Below are positions 25,364 through 34,317 of a DNA stretch of 64,000 nucleotides, in pieces. The notes under the pieces were generated by a model, which saw only the letters and a program-made list of their open reading frames with translations, did no database searches and was not told where the DNA came from. Source of the stretch: Antrihabitans spumae (lineage in GTDB: Bacteria; Actinomycetota; Actinomycetes; Mycobacteriales; Mycobacteriaceae). The stretch lies in NCBI RefSeq assembly GCF_043944905.1, contig NZ_JBIMSN010000141.1, positions 11,299 to 75,298 of the forward strand. The letters are read 5' to 3'. Positions within the stretch are counted from its first letter, which is position 1, and the number at the start of each line of letters is the position of its first letter. The translations under genes and the position numbers were made by a program.

Positions 25364-25378
25364 CGCTGTGTGCGAGGA

Positions 25379-26005
25379 CTACTGAGGAAGCAGACCCTTG
25401 TTGGACTGGTAGAAGTTCACCAGCGCCGGATCCAGATTGATGCCGGAGTTCTTCACGGCGTTGTATGCGTCGAGCAACGGTGAGGGGAGTGGCATCCCGT
25501 TGTTCTGAACTGCCTCGATCGTGTTGTCGATGCCGTCGAACACCTGCTCGCTGGCATTGGCGCTGGCGGCGGTGCTCGGAGCGGACGGTGCCCACTGCGG
25601 TGCACTCGGGGTCGGAGCGGTCCGCAGCGTCGGGCCGCTGCTCAAGCCGAGGTTCGACGAGCAGGAGGGCCATGCGCCCCAGCCCTGCGTCGCGAGAACC
25701 TTCTCGGCGACTGCGATCTGCTCTTCACGCGAAGCCTGGTTGGCCGAGGCGGCGAACTCGCCGCCACCGTGTGCGGTCCAGGTGCTCGGCGAGAACTGCA
25801 GGCCACCCTGGTAGCCGTTGCCGGTGTTGATGCCCCAGTTGCCGCCGGACTCACACTGTGCGAGACGGTCCCAGTCGTTGTCGGGTGCCGCATTTGCGGT
25901 GCCTGTGAAGGCCACACCTGCTGTGCCCATGATGGCGCCGGTGACGGCAACTTTGGCGACGGTGCGGCCGGTGGTGGTCGGTTTGCGGTGACGTCCACTG
26001 CTCAT
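25379..26005 (-). CDS. rpfA: Resuscitation-promoting factor (RpfA-like)
   Basis: Secreted peptidoglycan-cleaving enzyme of 208 residues that helps dormant cells resume growth. A signal peptide ends near residue 40 (GTANAA). The Rpf lysozyme-like domain covers about 42-118 with the catalytic Glu52 in LAQCESGGNWGIN, the YQGGLQFSPSTW block and the disulfide cysteines Cys51 and the one in WPSCSS. A Pro/Ala/Ser linker and a helical C-terminal tail of about 60 residues follow. Upstream lie a ydaO-type c-di-AMP riboswitch and a Crp/GlxR site, so expression probably follows both second messengers. Confidence 0.93.
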   Translation of the reverse strand: MSSGRHRKPTTTGRTVAKVAVTGAIMGTAGVAFTGTANAAPDNDWDRLAQCESGGNWGINTGNGYQGGLQFSPSTWTAHGGGEFAASANQASREEQIAVAEKVLATQGWGAWPSCSSNLGLSSGPTLRTAPTPSAPQWAPSAPSTAASANASEQVFDGIDNTIEAVQNNGMPLPSPLLDAYNAVKNSGINLDPALVNFYQSNKGLLPQ

Positions 26006-26025
26006 TGGTCTGTCCTCTCCGTCCG

Positions 26026-26200
26026 CGCCTGCGAGGTCAGCTGTCGGGTTCGGGCTGAGAGGTCGCCCGGCCTCGGCGCTCTTTTCGAGAGCGTTTCTGG
26101 CTTCACCCCTAGGAAGGGTTCAAGTTTTCGAACCGTTTTCCAGTTGTCCCTGTGGGGAAGTTGGGTCCCCCGCTCCCGTCCCTCGTAATTCGTCGGGTGT
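26026..26200 (-). ncRNA. ydaO-yuaA (cyclic di-AMP) riboswitch upstream of rpfA
   Basis: On the minus strand the leader shows the conserved pieces of this class in the right order: GGGGGACCCA (26171-26162), GGGGTGAAGCC (26109-26099), GGGCGACCTCTC (26068-26057), GCCCGAACCCGACAGC (near 26055-26040) and CTGACCTCGC (26040-26031). It ends about 20 nt before the rpfA start. The class binds c-di-AMP and usually lowers expression of cell-wall and potassium genes; it is known upstream of rpf genes in actinobacteria. The outer limits are approximate. Confidence 0.88.
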
Positions 26201-26503
26201 CCGGGGCCCGCGGGACGGGGTTTGGCGCGGCGGGCCGGACTTCGGCCGAACTTCCGGCCGGTCATGACCGTACTTCTATGGGCGGCAAAAATCACTATTT
26301 GGTAACCGGTTCGCGCGCATACACAATTTTGGGTAACGGAGTGCGGCATTTTGCCTCTCCGCAGCTAGACACGGCGTGTCCTAACTCGTAACGACTTGGT
26401 GTACGACCGTGATGCCGGCGTGATGTGACGAAGATCACAGTTTATCGGTGTCGCGAAACCAATCCTTCGGACGATGGATACCCGACCCGGGTACCCCATC
26501 TTC
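26201..26503. other. Non-coding rpfA promoter region
   Basis: No gene is visible here. It holds the Crp/GlxR-like site at 26424-26439 and AT-rich segments (26281-26340) where the rpfA promoter probably lies, since the riboswitch begins just downstream on the minus strand. The YccF-type gene ends at 26504 on the same strand, so its transcript may also run into this region. Confidence 0.5.
26424..26439. promoter_or_regulatory. Crp/GlxR-type cAMP receptor site
   Basis: TGTGACGAAGATCACA is a perfect match to the TGTGA-n6-TCACA consensus of Crp-family regulators. It lies about 420 bp upstream of the rpfA start and upstream of the riboswitch. rpfA of M. tuberculosis is a known Crp target, and rpf genes of corynebacteria respond to GlxR, which supports its role here. 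Confidence 0.75.
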
Positions 26504-26875
26504 TCAGGCGTCGACGATGTCCTTGCCGAGTGGCATCAGCGAGACCGGGATCATTTTCAGGTTGGCAATGGCGAGCGGGATTCCGATGATGGTGATCGCC
26601 ATGGCGAACGCCGTCACAAGATGGCCGATCGCCAGCCAGATGCCGGCGACGATGAACCAGATGACGTTGCCGATCAGGGAGGCCACACCGGACGTCGGGC
26701 GCTCGACGATCGTCTTGCCGAACGGCCAGAGCGCGTACACACCGATCCGGAACGACGCGAGGCCGAACGGGATCGTGATGATGAGAATGCAGCACAGAAT
26801 GCCGAAGAAGAAGTACCCGATCGCGAGCCAGAGGCCGCCGAAGAGCAACCAGATGATGTTCAGCAGCATTCGCAT
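26504..26875 (-). CDS. YccF-family membrane protein
   Basis: Small inner membrane protein of 123 residues with two repeated units, each two helices plus a conserved loop (WLLFGGLWLAIGYFFFGI, TIPFGLASFRIG; then WFIVAGIWLAIGHLV, IIGIPLAIANLK). This internal repeat and the Trp/Gly pattern are typical of YccF (DUF307), whose role is unknown. Start ATG 26873-26875 with GGAG upstream; the open frame upstream of it has no similarity. Confidence 0.85.
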   Translation of the reverse strand: MRMLLNIIWLLFGGLWLAIGYFFFGILCCILIITIPFGLASFRIGVYALWPFGKTIVERPTSGVASLIGNVIWFIVAGIWLAIGHLVTAFAMAITIIGIPLAIANLKMIPVSLMPLGKDIVDA

Positions 26876-26909
26876 AGCCGACTCCTTCGAGTTCGTCTGG
26901 TTGTGGCGC

Positions 26910-27137
26910 CTATTTCTTGTTTCGGGATCGCCGACCGGACTGCAGCGCGTACACAACAGCGAGCAGCAGACCCAGTGGCGCGGCGAGTGTAGCCGCATAC
27001 AGCGCATCCGGCGGAGCGTCCGAGGTCACCGCCGCAACGACGAACATCGCACCGATCGCGCAGACGCCGACGACGAACAGGATCGTCGCACCGACCAGCA
27101 GAACGGGAGGTCTGGTCGAGTCCGGTTCGGTGGCCAC
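26910..27137 (-). CDS. Small two-helix membrane protein
   Basis: Seventy-five residues with hydrophobic segments near 12-36 and 43-64 and a basic tail (SGRRSRNKK). Start GTG 27135-27137. It precedes the YccF gene by 34 bp on the same strand and may be cotranscribed. I do not recognise the family; the clear alternation of helices and charged ends supports it as a real gene. Confidence 0.6.
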   Translation of the reverse strand: MATEPDSTRPPVLLVGATILFVVGVCAIGAMFVVAAVTSDAPPDALYAATLAAPLGLLLAVVYALQSGRRSRNKK

Positions 27138-27291
27138 GAGTCAACGGTAAATGGGTGTGCCGCTACTCTGCACTGCGGGTAGACTTTGGTATTCGCGTCC
27201 TGCGCAACAAGGCGGGGCGCGTTCCTATTTGTGCAGACCTGATTTGTGCAAACCTGACTGTGTCCTCTTAGAAATGAACGGGTGAGCTGCG

Positions 27292-27708
27292 GTGCCGACC
27301 GGCAAGGTGAAGTGGTACGACGTCGAAAAGGGCTTTGGGTTCCTATCGCAGGACGAAGGCGAGGACGTCTATGTCCGTTCCTCGGCGCTGCCGCAGGGAG
27401 TCGAGTTGCTCAAGCCCGGACAGCGCGTCGAATTCGGTATGGCCGCAGGCCGCCGCGGACCCCAGGCGCTCAGTTTGAAGGTCCTCGAACCGGCCCCGAC
27501 GATTCGGCAGGCCAACGGCGGAGTCCGCAAGGAACCCGTCGCGCGCAAGCACACCGCCGACGAATTGCACGGGATGATCGAAGACATGATCACGCTGCTC
27601 GAAGCGACCGTGCAGCCTGACCTGCGCAAGGGCAAGTACCCGGATCGCAAGACCGCACAGCGGATCTCCGAAGTCGTCCGCGGCGTCGCCCGCGAACTCG
27701 ACAGCTGA
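27292..27708 (+). CDS. cspB: Cold-shock domain protein with C-terminal extension
   Basis: Single-strand nucleic-acid binding protein of 138 residues. The cold-shock domain occupies residues 1-68 with RNP1-like KGFGFLSQ and RNP2-like VYVRSSAL. A helical extension of 70 residues follows (TADELHGMIEDMITLLEATV, RTAQRISEVVRGVAREL-like). This long form is like Rv0871 (CspB) of M. tuberculosis rather than the 67-residue CspA type. Start GTG 27292. It probably acts as an RNA chaperone. Confidence 0.9.
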   Translation: MPTGKVKWYDVEKGFGFLSQDEGEDVYVRSSALPQGVELLKPGQRVEFGMAAGRRGPQALSLKVLEPAPTIRQANGGVRKEPVARKHTADELHGMIEDMITLLEATVQPDLRKGKYPDRKTAQRISEVVRGVARELDS

Positions 27709-27725
27709 GGCTCGCTCCGACGCGC

Positions 27726-28223
27726 TCACGCAGTCTCGATCAACCACACCGCCCGCTGGAACGGATCACCGTTCTCGTCGACGACAGACGACGGCAGGCG
27801 GATCTCCACGCCGAGTAGCTTCGCCTCCGGCGTTGTCTTCGATCGAACGGATACCGCCGTCGCCTGGCCGGGGCGGTAGCCCTGTTCGACGATTTCGAGA
27901 CCGTTCGGGCCGTCGTAGGTCGCGTACAGCCGCCACGGAGCGTCCGACAGTTCCTTCGGCAGCGAAAGCTGCAACGGATAACCGACCGGGACCTGCAGCT
28001 TCGCGATCGAACCTTCCTCGCTGCACTCGGTCAGGTCCAATTCGCAGTACCTGGTCGGTTCGACCGTGATCGCTTCGCCGTAGGCGTAGGCGGTCACGGC
28101 AGGCAGGCGTGGATCGGAGTCCTTGACGAGGACAAAGAGCACGGCGAAGAACGCCACGGCAACCACAAGAACACCGGTGCCGAGCAGCGCGAGAATTTTG
28201 ACAGTCTTGGGCTGGAGCCTCAC
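27726..28223 (-). CDS. DUF2771-type membrane-anchored protein
   Basis: Protein of 165 residues with one membrane anchor near 8-32 and an extracytoplasmic domain of about 130 residues (YCELDLTECSEEGSIAKL, LSLPKELSDAPWRLYATYDG, AVSVRSKTTPEAKLLGVEI). It looks like DUF2771, an actinobacterial family without known role. The GTG start (28221-28223) overlaps the TGA of the MFS gene upstream, so the two are one translation unit. This pairing with the Rv0876c-like transporter is kept in mycobacteria as far as I recall. Confidence 0.7.
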   Translation of the reverse strand: MRLQPKTVKILALLGTGVLVVAVAFFAVLFVLVKDSDPRLPAVTAYAYGEAITVEPTRYCELDLTECSEEGSIAKLQVPVGYPLQLSLPKELSDAPWRLYATYDGPNGLEIVEQGYRPGQATAVSVRSKTTPEAKLLGVEIRLPSSVVDENGDPFQRAVWLIETA

Positions 28224-29998
28224 CAGTGCGCGTTTCCTGTCGGTGGTTGGGTCGAGGGTTGGGTCGATGTTCGAGTCGAAGGTTGCGGAGATTGTCGCGC
28301 TGTGCCTGCCGCGGCAGCCGACGGGGTGGCGGAACGTTTGAACGATCGACCGCTGACCCGGCTGCCGAAGCCTTTCTTGACCTCTTGCTTGGCTCGGTCC
28401 GGCCTGTTGCCGCCGAGTCCGGGCAGCAGGGAATGACCGGTGTAGCTGACGATGGTCTGCACGGTTCCCAGTGCGAGCAATACCGAGATGACGGTGAAAC
28501 CGAGCCAGAACTTGGTCGGGAGCAGTACGCCGAGCGCACCGCCGACCACCCAACTCAACTGCAGCGTGGTCTCCGAACGGCCGAACGCGGACGCGATCGA
28601 TTCCGGCGGTAGGTCGTCCTGGATGGCCGCGTCGAGGGAGACCTTGGCAAGTGCGCTTGCCGCAGACGCCACAAGGGCCACCACTGCCGCCGCCACCAAG
28701 CTGTCCACGAAGGCCGCGACGATGGTGATCACGGTTACCGCAATCGTGCATCGAACGACGAGCAACGCGGGTCGGCCGAGGGAGAGTCGAGCTCCGATCG
28801 CGTTGCCGGAGAAGTTGCCGAGACCGGCCGCGACGCCGACGAGACCGAGCATCGCCGCCTGAACGAGCGCCTCGTGCTCCGAGCGGGACCTGGCAACGAA
28901 GGCGACGAACAGCGTGAGGAATCCGGTGAGAACGCGGATCGTGCTGTTACCCCACAGCCCGGTGACCACGGCACGCCCGAGCGGTTGCCGTCGCTTGCTC
29001 GGCTTGATCGAATCGCGGCGGTCGGGGTCGTCGATCGGCGCCGAGTACTCGCTGTCGCCGTGGTAGGTCAGCGTCGCAGGGACCTCGCCTTCGGTGACCT
29101 CGACCCACGCCGGAATACGCATGCTCAGGTACGCGCCGGCGACGCTCAGTACGAACGCGAACCACAGAGCGCCTGCCGAGTCGGCGACGATTGCGGCGAT
29201 ACCTGCGAGTGCGCCCGCGCCGATGGTGCCACCGAGTAGGCCGAACACCGTGAGCCTGGAATTGACCCGCACAAGGTCGATTTCGGGCGGTAGGACACGT
29301 GGAGTGACGGCACTCTTCAACACCGAGAACGATTTGCTGAGCACAAGAATGCCGAGGGCGGCGGGGTAGAGCAGCCAACTGTCGAAGTTGAAGACAAGCA
29401 CGACGGCGAGCACGGCACGCAAGCCGAACGACGATGCGAGAGCGACTCTGCGTCCATGCTGCAGACGGTCGAGCATCGGCCCGATGAGCGGTGCGATGAC
29501 TGCGAACGGGGCGATCGTAATGGCCAGGTACAGCGCGACTTTGAGCTGGCTTTCACCTTGTGCAGCGGAGAAGAACAGAGTGTTCGCCAAAGCGATCGCA
29601 ATGGCGGCGTCGGTCGCGAAATTTGCCATCGTCGCGTAGGTCAGCGCTGTGAGACCCGACTTCTCGGCACCGTCGGCCTTGGCTGCGCGCTGAAAGGTGG
29701 CGAAACCGCGACCAGTGAGTTCTCGTCCCCGCATCGCGGCGACGCGCGTCACCGTCAGCTTGCGCGGCTGCCGCATCCCGCGGGTCGGTGTCGGGTCGGG
29801 GGGCGGCTGCGAATCGTCGTCGTACGCAGGCTCACCGCCGCGGTCGGGCTGGCGGGGCGGATCGACTGGATGCAGAGGTGGCAGAGGCTGGCGCCTGGTC
29901 GGTACATGCCGCGGTGGATAGTTGTCGAATCCGGGGTGCTGTGAAGCGGCGCTCGGCCATCCCCCGGTGGGATCATTCGGCTCGCGTCGGTCGGTCAC
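28220..29998 (-). CDS. MFS transporter (Rv0876c-like)
   Basis: Major facilitator of 592 residues with long Pro-rich and Ser/Thr-rich tails at both ends and about twelve helices between residues 115 and 520. The substrate is unknown. The core keeps MFS traits (TPRVLPPEIDLVRVNSRL, GLLGGTIGAGALAGI, a second half starting near GLWGNSTIRVLTGFLTL). Start GTG 29996-29998. It overlaps the DUF2771-type gene by GTGA, and is divergent from the DUF3027-type gene. Confidence 0.82.
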   Translation of the reverse strand: MTDRREPNDPTGGWPSAASQHPGFDNYPPRHVPTRRQPLPPLHPVDPPRQPDRGGEPAYDDDSQPPPDPTPTRGMRQPRKLTVTRVAAMRGRELTGRGFATFQRAAKADGAEKSGLTALTYATMANFATDAAIAIALANTLFFSAAQGESQLKVALYLAITIAPFAVIAPLIGPMLDRLQHGRRVALASSFGLRAVLAVVLVFNFDSWLLYPAALGILVLSKSFSVLKSAVTPRVLPPEIDLVRVNSRLTVFGLLGGTIGAGALAGIAAIVADSAGALWFAFVLSVAGAYLSMRIPAWVEVTEGEVPATLTYHGDSEYSAPIDDPDRRDSIKPSKRRQPLGRAVVTGLWGNSTIRVLTGFLTLFVAFVARSRSEHEALVQAAMLGLVGVAAGLGNFSGNAIGARLSLGRPALLVVRCTIAVTVITIVAAFVDSLVAAAVVALVASAASALAKVSLDAAIQDDLPPESIASAFGRSETTLQLSWVVGGALGVLLPTKFWLGFTVISVLLALGTVQTIVSYTGHSLLPGLGGNRPDRAKQEVKKGFGSRVSGRSFKRSATPSAAAAGTARQSPQPSTRTSTQPSTQPPTGNAHW

Positions 29999-30099
29999 AC
30001 GTCAATTCTGTCCTACCGAGGCGACAAACAACTACCTCGGCGAGTCGCCAAAGCGGCCCACCAGCGAACGGTATTGCATCGATGCGGCAAAATGGAGTG

Positions 30100-30897
30100 G
30101 TGAGCGTTGCTTCTTCTCCGGAACTGACCGAGATACACGAGATCCTGGTACAGGCAGTCGACCTGGCGCGTAGTGCTCTGAGCGACCTCGGCGAGGACGG
30201 CGTGGGGGCCTATGTCGGCGTCAGCGCCGACGGCGAATCCGCTGCGACACATCGCTTCGAAGCGACTCTGCCCGGCTACCGAGGTTGGCAGTGGGCCGTC
30301 GTCGTCGCTACCGATCCCGAGTTCGATCACCCCACCGTCAGCGAATCTGCGTTGCTACCCGGACCCGACGCACTCATCGCGCCGAACTGGGTGCCGTGGG
30401 ACCAGCGCATTCGGCCAGGCGATCTGGCACCTGGCGATCTGCTCGCTCCGCCTGCCGACGATCCGCGCCTCGTGCCCGGCTACGTCGCGAACGGCGATCC
30501 CGAAGTCGATGACGTCGCACTCGAGCTCGGCTTCGGTCGCCTGTCGACGATGAGTCGCGACGGGCGCGAAGATGCGGCGCAGCGGTGGCACGAAGGTGAC
30601 TACGGTCCCGAGTCCGAGATGGCCAAGGCTGCTCCCTCCTCCTGTGGCCTGTGCGGCTTCTATCTACCGCTCGCCGGATCGTTGCATGCCGCATTCGGCG
30701 TCTGCGGCAACGAGTTGGCCGCAGACGGTCACGTCGTGCACGTCGGCTACGGATGCGGCGCACATTCGGACACACGACTGCCGACCGGCGCGGGTTCGCC
30801 GCAGTACGAGGCGTTCGACGACGCCGCCGTCGAAGTTGTGTCCGACTCCGGTCGTGGCGCCGAACGCGCGGATCCCGTATCGGCCGAGCAGGACTGA
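30100..30897 (+). CDS. DUF3027-type protein
   Basis: Soluble protein of about 265 residues, family DUF3027, unknown function, conserved in actinobacteria. Typical blocks are GWQWAVVVATDPE, LIAPNWVPWDQRIRPGDLAPGDLL and a zinc-like cysteine region CGLCGFYLPLAGSL with GVCGNELAADGHVV and GYGCGAHSD. Starts GTG 30097, GTG 30100 and ATG 30082 are all possible; I give GTG 30100. Its stop is three codons or fewer from the likely start of the ATPase gene, so these are probably coupled. Confidence 0.75.
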   Translation: MSVASSPELTEIHEILVQAVDLARSALSDLGEDGVGAYVGVSADGESAATHRFEATLPGYRGWQWAVVVATDPEFDHPTVSESALLPGPDALIAPNWVPWDQRIRPGDLAPGDLLAPPADDPRLVPGYVANGDPEVDDVALELGFGRLSTMSRDGREDAAQRWHEGDYGPESEMAKAAPSSCGLCGFYLPLAGSLHAAFGVCGNELAADGHVVHVGYGCGAHSDTRLPTGAGSPQYEAFDDAAVEVVSDSGRGAERADPVSAEQD

Positions 30898-30900
30898 CGC

Positions 30901-33693
30901 ATCGACGACCTGACCGACCCGTTCGGTACCGGAGCTCTACGCGAATCGTTGGTGCTTGCCTGGGGCAGTTCGCCGACCCGGCTGCGCGAGGATGCCGCGA
31001 CCGAGAACGACTTCGTCCGATCCGGCTACCGTGATCGCCTCCTGACCGAACTTGCCCAGAACGCTGCGGATGCTGCGGCGAAGGCAGGCGTCGCCGGACG
31101 CCTGGCGGTGTGGTCGGTCGGCTCGCAATTGCACGTCTCGAACACCGGTGCTCCGCTGGATGTCGCCGGTGTGCAGGCTCTGACTGCACTGCGAGCGTCG
31201 GGTAAGCCCGGCGATGTCACGGGAGGAGGCAGTGTCGGCAGGTTCGGTGTCGGTTTCACGGCAACGGTGTCGGTGAGCGACGAGATCGAAATACGTTCCA
31301 CGACAGGGTCGATCAAGTTCTCGCTCGCTGCGACCGAGGAGCGGTTGGCGGACGACGGTATCGACGTTGCCGTGCGACCGCCGGTGTTGCGCCTGGTCTG
31401 GCCGACGACGGCGCAACCCGTCGCCGGGGCGGACACCGAAGTTGTGTTGACGCTGCGCGCCGACGTCGATGCGGCTGCGTTGCTCGCCGGCATGGCCACC
31501 GAAGCGGTCGACCTGCTGTTGGAATTGACTGCGCTACAGAGCATTCGGATCGGAGACACGGATTTCGTTCGGAAGTCCCGCGATCTGGCGCACGGCGTCG
31601 AGGAGATTGCCGTCGGTCCGCAGCGCTGGTGGCAGTACCGGACCGCGCACGCACGCTGGCTCGCGCCCGTTGTCGACGGTGTGATCCGCCCAAGCTCGGG
31701 CGATGTGCTCCGGGCACCGACCCGTTCCGACGAAGAGTTGTCGCTGCCTGCGATCGTGATCGCGGACGTCGGTATGCAGCCGGACAGGCGTCGTGTGCTG
31801 CCGGGTGCAAACCTGGCCGACATCGCTACCGGATACGCCGATTTCGTTGCGGCAGTGCCGATATCGCAGCGAGCCGCACTCGTCCCGGTGCCGACCTTCG
31901 CTAGGGGCGAGCTCGACACGGCGCTGCGGGAGGCGATATTTCGCGAGCTGCGCGCACACGCGTGGCTGCCCGTTGTCGGCGAGGGCGCCGCGGATGGCAG
32001 CGCTCGTGTCGTAGCGCCGTCACGAGCATCCGTATTTCCCGATCTGACAACAGAGCTCGCCGAGCTGCTTGCCGAAGTGATTCCCGCGCTGGTACTTCCG
32101 GAACTGTCGGGTACGTCGAATGCCCGCGCGCTCGCCGCCGTCGACGTTCATCGCGTCGGCCTTGCTCGGGTTGCCGAAGCATCGAGCGGCATCGACAGAC
32201 CGCCCGCGTGGTGGCACAGGCTGTATGCGGCGCTGGAGCCGTTTGTGATCGACACGATCGCGGTCGAGGAACTCGGTGCGTTGCCGGTACCTCTCGCCGA
32301 CGGACGACTCGTCACCGGACCCCGTACGACGGTCACTGCCGACGACCTCCGATCGACCGGAAACGACTCACCGACAACGATTCCCGTGCATTGGGCGCGC
32401 CTCGTGCATCCGGAGGCAGCGCACGAGTTGCTCGGCCGTCTCGGGTCGTCGCACGTCGGAGCGACCGACCTGCTGTCCGATGGTGCCCTCCGCGCTCGGA
32501 TCGAAGACTTCGGCGACGACTCCGACGTGTCCGACGACGAGGCGACCGAGCTGGCAGCAGCGGTCCTCACGCTGGCTGCTCGGGTCGCCGACCCTGAACG
32601 TCTGCCGAGCTGGCTCGGGTTGCTGTTGCTACCCGACGATGGCGGTGAGTTGCGGTCGGCGGACGAACTGCTGCTACCCGATGCGCCGTTGCGTTCGGTG
32701 CTCGTGGCGCAGTCGCCTTTCGGAACAGTCGATGCTGAGCTAGTCGCGACCTACGGTGCCGCTGCGTTGCGTGCGGTTGGCGTCGGCTGGGGTTTCACCG
32801 TCGTCCGCGACGAACTTCCGACCGGACCCGATCACGATCTGGACGACGAGGCGCAGTGGTGGTCAAGCCTGGCGGAGGATCCCGAAACATTCACGGCTGT
32901 CAGGGATCTCGACCTGGTCGACGACGCGAAGTGGGCGACGGCACTGACCCTGCTCGCCGGTGACGCCGTCGTGCGGCCGCTGCTCGCTGACCCCGACAGT
33001 TACGTGGCGTGGTGGCTGCGGCGGCATGCGAACGTCGACGGCGCGCCCCTTGGCGCGCTCCGGCACCCAGACGACTCGACTTTTGTGGGCTTGCTCGACC
33101 CGTTCGAGCACGTCGACGCGGACGCGCTGCGCGCCGTGCTCGCCGGACCCGATCGTCTGGATCTCGAACTGGTTCAGACCCTGATCGACAGGCTGGCCGC
33201 GCCCGAGCGATCGCCGTCCGCCGGTGTCGTCGCCGATACCTACCGCAGACTCGCGAGTGTCGTCGCGGCAGGAAAACTCGACATCGGCGCCGTAGCGCTG
33301 TCCGATCGTGTGCGTGTGAGTACCGGTGCTCTCGTCGATCCTGCGAATGCGTTCGTGTTGGACAAGCCATGGTTTGCCGTCGCGGTGACGCCGGATGCGC
33401 TCGTGGCAGGAAGTATCGAGACGGCGACGGCACTTGCTCGGCTGCTCGACCTTCCACTCGTCTCCGAATCGGTGCGTGGCGTCGTCGTCGGCACAGGCCG
33501 TGCAAGTAGCTGGGATCGCGAACCGACCGCGGTGCTCGCCTGCATCGGACTCGGATTACCGTTGCCGACCGGATCGATCGAGGTGCACGAGCAGTTGCGC
33601 GTCACGCTGCGAGGTTCGGTCGAGGCAACCGTCGACGTCCCGATCTGGGTAGCCGACGACGGAATCGTCCACCTTCGGCAGGAAGCTCTCTGA
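30901..33693 (+). CDS. Sacsin/HSP90-like GHKL ATPase-domain protein
   Basis: Protein of about 930 residues. The N-terminal 200 residues form a GHKL ATP-binding domain as in HSP90 and sacsin: ELAQNAADAA (Mg/ATP Asn), GRLAVWSVGSQLHVSNTGAPL (DxGxG-like), SVGRFGVGFTATVSVSD (lid). The remaining 700 residues are helical, without recognised domains. The conserved N-terminus (DDLTDPFGTGALRESL) lies upstream of the first NTG codon (TTG 30946, GTG 30949), directly after the TGA of DUF3027. The plausible start is ATC 30901, 7 nt after AGGA (30890-30893); CTG 30910 is an alternative. The next gene starts one base after the stop. Confidence 0.78.
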   Translation: MDDLTDPFGTGALRESLVLAWGSSPTRLREDAATENDFVRSGYRDRLLTELAQNAADAAAKAGVAGRLAVWSVGSQLHVSNTGAPLDVAGVQALTALRASGKPGDVTGGGSVGRFGVGFTATVSVSDEIEIRSTTGSIKFSLAATEERLADDGIDVAVRPPVLRLVWPTTAQPVAGADTEVVLTLRADVDAAALLAGMATEAVDLLLELTALQSIRIGDTDFVRKSRDLAHGVEEIAVGPQRWWQYRTAHARWLAPVVDGVIRPSSGDVLRAPTRSDEELSLPAIVIADVGMQPDRRRVLPGANLADIATGYADFVAAVPISQRAALVPVPTFARGELDTALREAIFRELRAHAWLPVVGEGAADGSARVVAPSRASVFPDLTTELAELLAEVIPALVLPELSGTSNARALAAVDVHRVGLARVAEASSGIDRPPAWWHRLYAALEPFVIDTIAVEELGALPVPLADGRLVTGPRTTVTADDLRSTGNDSPTTIPVHWARLVHPEAAHELLGRLGSSHVGATDLLSDGALRARIEDFGDDSDVSDDEATELAAAVLTLAARVADPERLPSWLGLLLLPDDGGELRSADELLLPDAPLRSVLVAQSPFGTVDAELVATYGAAALRAVGVGWGFTVVRDELPTGPDHDLDDEAQWWSSLAEDPETFTAVRDLDLVDDAKWATALTLLAGDAVVRPLLADPDSYVAWWLRRHANVDGAPLGALRHPDDSTFVGLLDPFEHVDADALRAVLAGPDRLDLELVQTLIDRLAAPERSPSAGVVADTYRRLASVVAAGKLDIGAVALSDRVRVSTGALVDPANAFVLDKPWFAVAVTPDALVAGSIETATALARLLDLPLVSESVRGVVVGTGRASSWDREPTAVLACIGLGLPLPTGSIEVHEQLRVTLRGSVEATVDVPIWVADDGIVHLRQEAL

Positions 33694-33694
33694 C

Positions 33695-34234
33695 ATGGAT
33701 CGGCTCGTCCTCGACTGGATCGCCGCGCACCGGATCGGTTGGCTGACGACTGCTTTCGAGGCCATCACCACGGTCGGTGGCCTCGTCGGTCTCTTCGTCG
33801 TAGCGATGATCGCCACCATCTACCTGCTCACTCGCAAGCATCAGCGCGAAGCGACGCTGATCTTCGGCTCGATGCTGTCCGGTTGGCTGGTGATGTCGCT
33901 TGCCAAACTTGCGATCGGACGGGATCGACCGCCTTTTCCGGACCGGCTCGTCGTCGAATCGACACATTCGTTCCCGTCGGGTCATGCGATGTTGTCCGCG
34001 ATCCTCACGTGCACAGCCGCCGCGGTGATCGTGCGGTTGCGCGGTCGGCCGAGCCGCCTACTCGTCTCGTTGTGTGCGCTCGGTACCTTCCTCGATGGTC
34101 TGTCGAGGGTTTATCTCGGTGCGCACTGGCTGACCGATGTACTCGCCGGCTGGATCTTAGGTGTGCTGTGGGCGCTGCTGTGGATCAGGGTGCGTCCGTA
34201 CGAGGCCATTGTTGCGCGCGCTTCCCGGCGATAG
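33695..34234 (+). CDS. PAP2-family membrane phosphatase
   Basis: Membrane lipid-phosphatase of 179 residues with about five helices. The three PAP2 active-site motifs are complete: KLAIGRDRPP, SFPSGHAM and SRVYLGAHWLTDV. It would dephosphorylate a lipid pyrophosphate or phosphate, for example undecaprenyl pyrophosphate or a phosphatidylglycerol phosphate. The ATG lies 1 bp after the stop of the ATPase gene, indicating one operon. Confidence 0.9.
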   Translation: MDRLVLDWIAAHRIGWLTTAFEAITTVGGLVGLFVVAMIATIYLLTRKHQREATLIFGSMLSGWLVMSLAKLAIGRDRPPFPDRLVVESTHSFPSGHAMLSAILTCTAAAVIVRLRGRPSRLLVSLCALGTFLDGLSRVYLGAHWLTDVLAGWILGVLWALLWIRVRPYEAIVARASRR

Positions 34235-34317
34235 CCGAATGGTTGCGATTGTCGGGATCGAGAGGCGACACGCCGGGAGCGACATGCTGGTAACGAGAGC
34301 GAATTGACTGCTCAGCG

